Source of the DNA: CALZKI01 sp045124055
GTDB lineage: Bacteria; Bacillota; Clostridia; Lachnospirales; Lachnospiraceae
Direction of reading: 5' to 3'
Length of the DNA: 63,199 nt
NCBI GenBank assembly: GCA_045124055.1
Contig: JBGVKZ010000029.1
Span: forward strand, 1-63,199
Under the pieces are notes generated by a model. That model saw only the letters and a list, made by a program, of their open reading frames with translations, was not told the DNA's origin and searched no databases. A program made the translations under genes and the position numbers. This document shows positions 62,099 to 63,199 of this stretch, piece by piece. Each line of letters begins with the position of its first letter. Within the stretch, counting starts at the first letter, position 1.

Positions 62099-62833
62099 AT
62101 GAAGAAAATAGTTTCATATTTATTAATAGGTATATGTTGTCTGGGACTTACTGGTTGCGGTTCTTTTCCAGATTTAACAGCTGCTCAGCAGGAACTGATT
62201 GCAGAATATGCAGCAGGTATTTTGTTAAAGTACTCGAAAACTTCTAATAATCGTTTGACGGAAGTAGACGAAGAAGCTGTGCTGGAGAAAATCGAAGAAG
62301 AAAATCAGGAAGAAGTCGTTGATGATGAAGTAGAAGATACAGAACAGGTAGTAGAAGATAATGCTCCTGTAACGGACGCTACACAAGAAATCCAAATAGA
62401 AGAAGTAATTGTATCTCAGCCAATGAATCAGGTTTTGGGTTTAAGTGATGTTACGTTACAATCGAATGGTTACGAAATAAAAGATTCTTATCCGGAAGAA
62501 GAGGGTATGTATTTTGCATTAGATGCTAGTGATGGTTACAAATTGATTGTTTTGAAATTTTCATTGTTCAATTCTACGGAAAATAGCATTGATGTAAATA
62601 TGCTTGGAACTTCTTCAAGATTTAAGGTTTCTTTAAATGGTAGCGGATACAAAGCAGCTTTGTCTACGATGTTATTAGATGATATGTCTACTTATGTAGG
62701 AACGATTGGTGCTGGTGAATCTGTGGATTTAGTCTTGATTTCGGAATGGACGGAAGAAGAAATCAGCAACATATCTAATTTAACCTTATATATTCAGAAT
62801 GGAGAACTCTCCGGCACATATACTATTGAATAA
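62099..62833 (+). CDS. Lipoprotein of unknown function
   Basis: Protein of 244 aa. Signal peptide MKKIVSYLLIGICCLG with lipobox LTGC (lipidated Cys20). An acidic low-complexity region (about 60-100) is followed by a C-terminal domain (about 115-244) with alternating strands, including YKLIVLKFSLFNSTENSIDVN cut by short loops, resembling DUF4352-type immunoglobulin-like folds of Firmicutes lipoproteins. Membrane-anchored, outside the cell. Start ATG 62099 with SD GGGAG; two earlier ATGs are too near or upstream of the SD. Function unknown. Confidence 0.7.
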   Translation: MKKIVSYLLIGICCLGLTGCGSFPDLTAAQQELIAEYAAGILLKYSKTSNNRLTEVDEEAVLEKIEEENQEEVVDDEVEDTEQVVEDNAPVTDATQEIQIEEVIVSQPMNQVLGLSDVTLQSNGYEIKDSYPEEEGMYFALDASDGYKLIVLKFSLFNSTENSIDVNMLGTSSRFKVSLNGSGYKAALSTMLLDDMSTYVGTIGAGESVDLVLISEWTEEEISNISNLTLYIQNGELSGTYTIE

Positions 62834-62897
62834 TGCTTAATTTGATAGAAAAATTTGATTATTAGTCTCATTTATTGCAGATTACATAAGCGTATAT

Positions 62898-62949
62898 ATG
62901 CTTCAAAAAGCAAGGAAATAACTTTGGTTTTTGAAGCATTTCTTTTGTA
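62898..62949 (+). terminator. Terminator after the lipoprotein gene
   Basis: ATGCTTCAAAAA pairs with TTTTTGAAGCAT and is followed by TTCTTTT. Confidence 0.8.
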
Positions 62950-62994
62950 TAAAAATAAAAACAAAAAAAATGTAAAAAAATATCAAAAAAGTTG

Positions 62995-63023
62995 TTGACA
63001 AGGTTAAAGTAGAATGATATACT
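62995..63023 (+). promoter_or_regulatory. Probable rRNA operon promoter
   Basis: TTGACA (62995-63000), 17 bp, TATACT (63018-63023), preceded by an A/T-rich UP-element-like stretch (62950-62990). The gene-free tail to 63199 contains a TGTTGC/GCAACA hairpin and AACCTTGACAAATAAACA, followed by repeated AAGAACGGAA motifs typical of Clostridia 16S leaders. No mature 16S sequence is inside the window. Confidence 0.65.
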
Positions 63024-63199
63024 CGTTTTTGTTGCGAGCGATAAATCAGCAACAGACAAAATAAAGAACCTTGACAAATAAACAATAATGCAACCCTGAA
63101 AATTCTAAAAAGAATTGTTCAGAAGAACGGAATCTCGAGAAGAGATTCAACCCAAAAACGAAGTAAGAACGGAAGAAATTAGCTAGAGTTAATTTTGAC

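Overview
The window looks like a chromosomal segment from a low-G+C, anaerobic, Gram-positive Clostridia species, most likely a Lachnospiraceae. This rests on A/T-rich coding, strong Shine-Dalgarno sequences and TTGACA/TATAAT promoters, a SCIFF peptide with its radical SAM maturase, sporulation-family genes (spoIIM, SpoVB-like flippases, a Spo0A-type domain), Gram-positive LexA boxes at recA, RqcH/NFACT, RNase Y, and a Clostridia-style gene order. No insertion sequence, prophage, CRISPR array or tRNA gene was found. One tmRNA gene is present, and the window ends inside what looks like a 16S rRNA leader.

Layout. (1) 1-9.2 kb, accessory: two diverged copies of an ABC cassette (789-aa FtsX-type permease plus 253-aa ATPase) flank a two-component system. 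Between copy 1 and the regulator lie the last 38 codons of a broken spoIVB and a second gene remnant, which marks a rearranged region. (2) 9.2-13.7 kb: a CPBP-family membrane protein, a Crp/Fnr regulator, the SCIFF peptide and maturase (scfA-scfB), and an Orn/Lys/Arg decarboxylase. (3) 13.7-19.8 kb: a SpoU methyltransferase, phenylacetate-CoA ligase, a frameshifted alpha/beta hydrolase with its TetR regulator and two candidate operators, and an EAL-CBS-GGDEF protein. (4) 19.9-26.1 kb: a tandem PII-like protein with a DUF1538 membrane protein, mntP behind a yybP-ykoY (Mn2+) riboswitch, a GT-C-like membrane protein, a YbaK deacylase and a Spo0A DNA-binding domain without a receiver. (5) 26.2-48.7 kb, core: glgA, a flippase, rqcH, yicC-gmk-rpoZ, rimO-pgsA-cinA, recA-recX behind LexA boxes, rny, an aminotransferase, spoIIM, xerD, a SpoVB-like flippase, and iscS-iscU-mnmA. 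(6) 48.7-58.0 kb: a PHP phosphatase and the glycolytic genes gap-pgk-tpiA and gpmI-eno, interrupted by two minus-strand genes. (7) 58-63.2 kb: secG-rnr-smpB-ssrA (export, RNA decay and trans-translation), two 60-bp repeats derived from the tmRNA 3' end, a membrane protein and a lipoprotein of unknown function, then an rRNA promoter.

Several units work together. rqcH, smpB and ssrA act in ribosome rescue. recA and recX form an SOS unit. iscS, iscU and mnmA move sulfur into Fe-S clusters and tRNA. gap, pgk, tpiA, gpmI and eno cover lower glycolysis. The regulator and kinase probably control one or both ABC cassettes. The items most worth follow-up are the receiver-less Spo0A together with the spoIVB remnant, the SCIFF peptide with Gly at the presumed crosslink acceptor position, the DUF1538/PII-like pair, the repeated tmRNA tail, and the perfect 15-bp palindrome spanning the spoIIM promoter and start codon.
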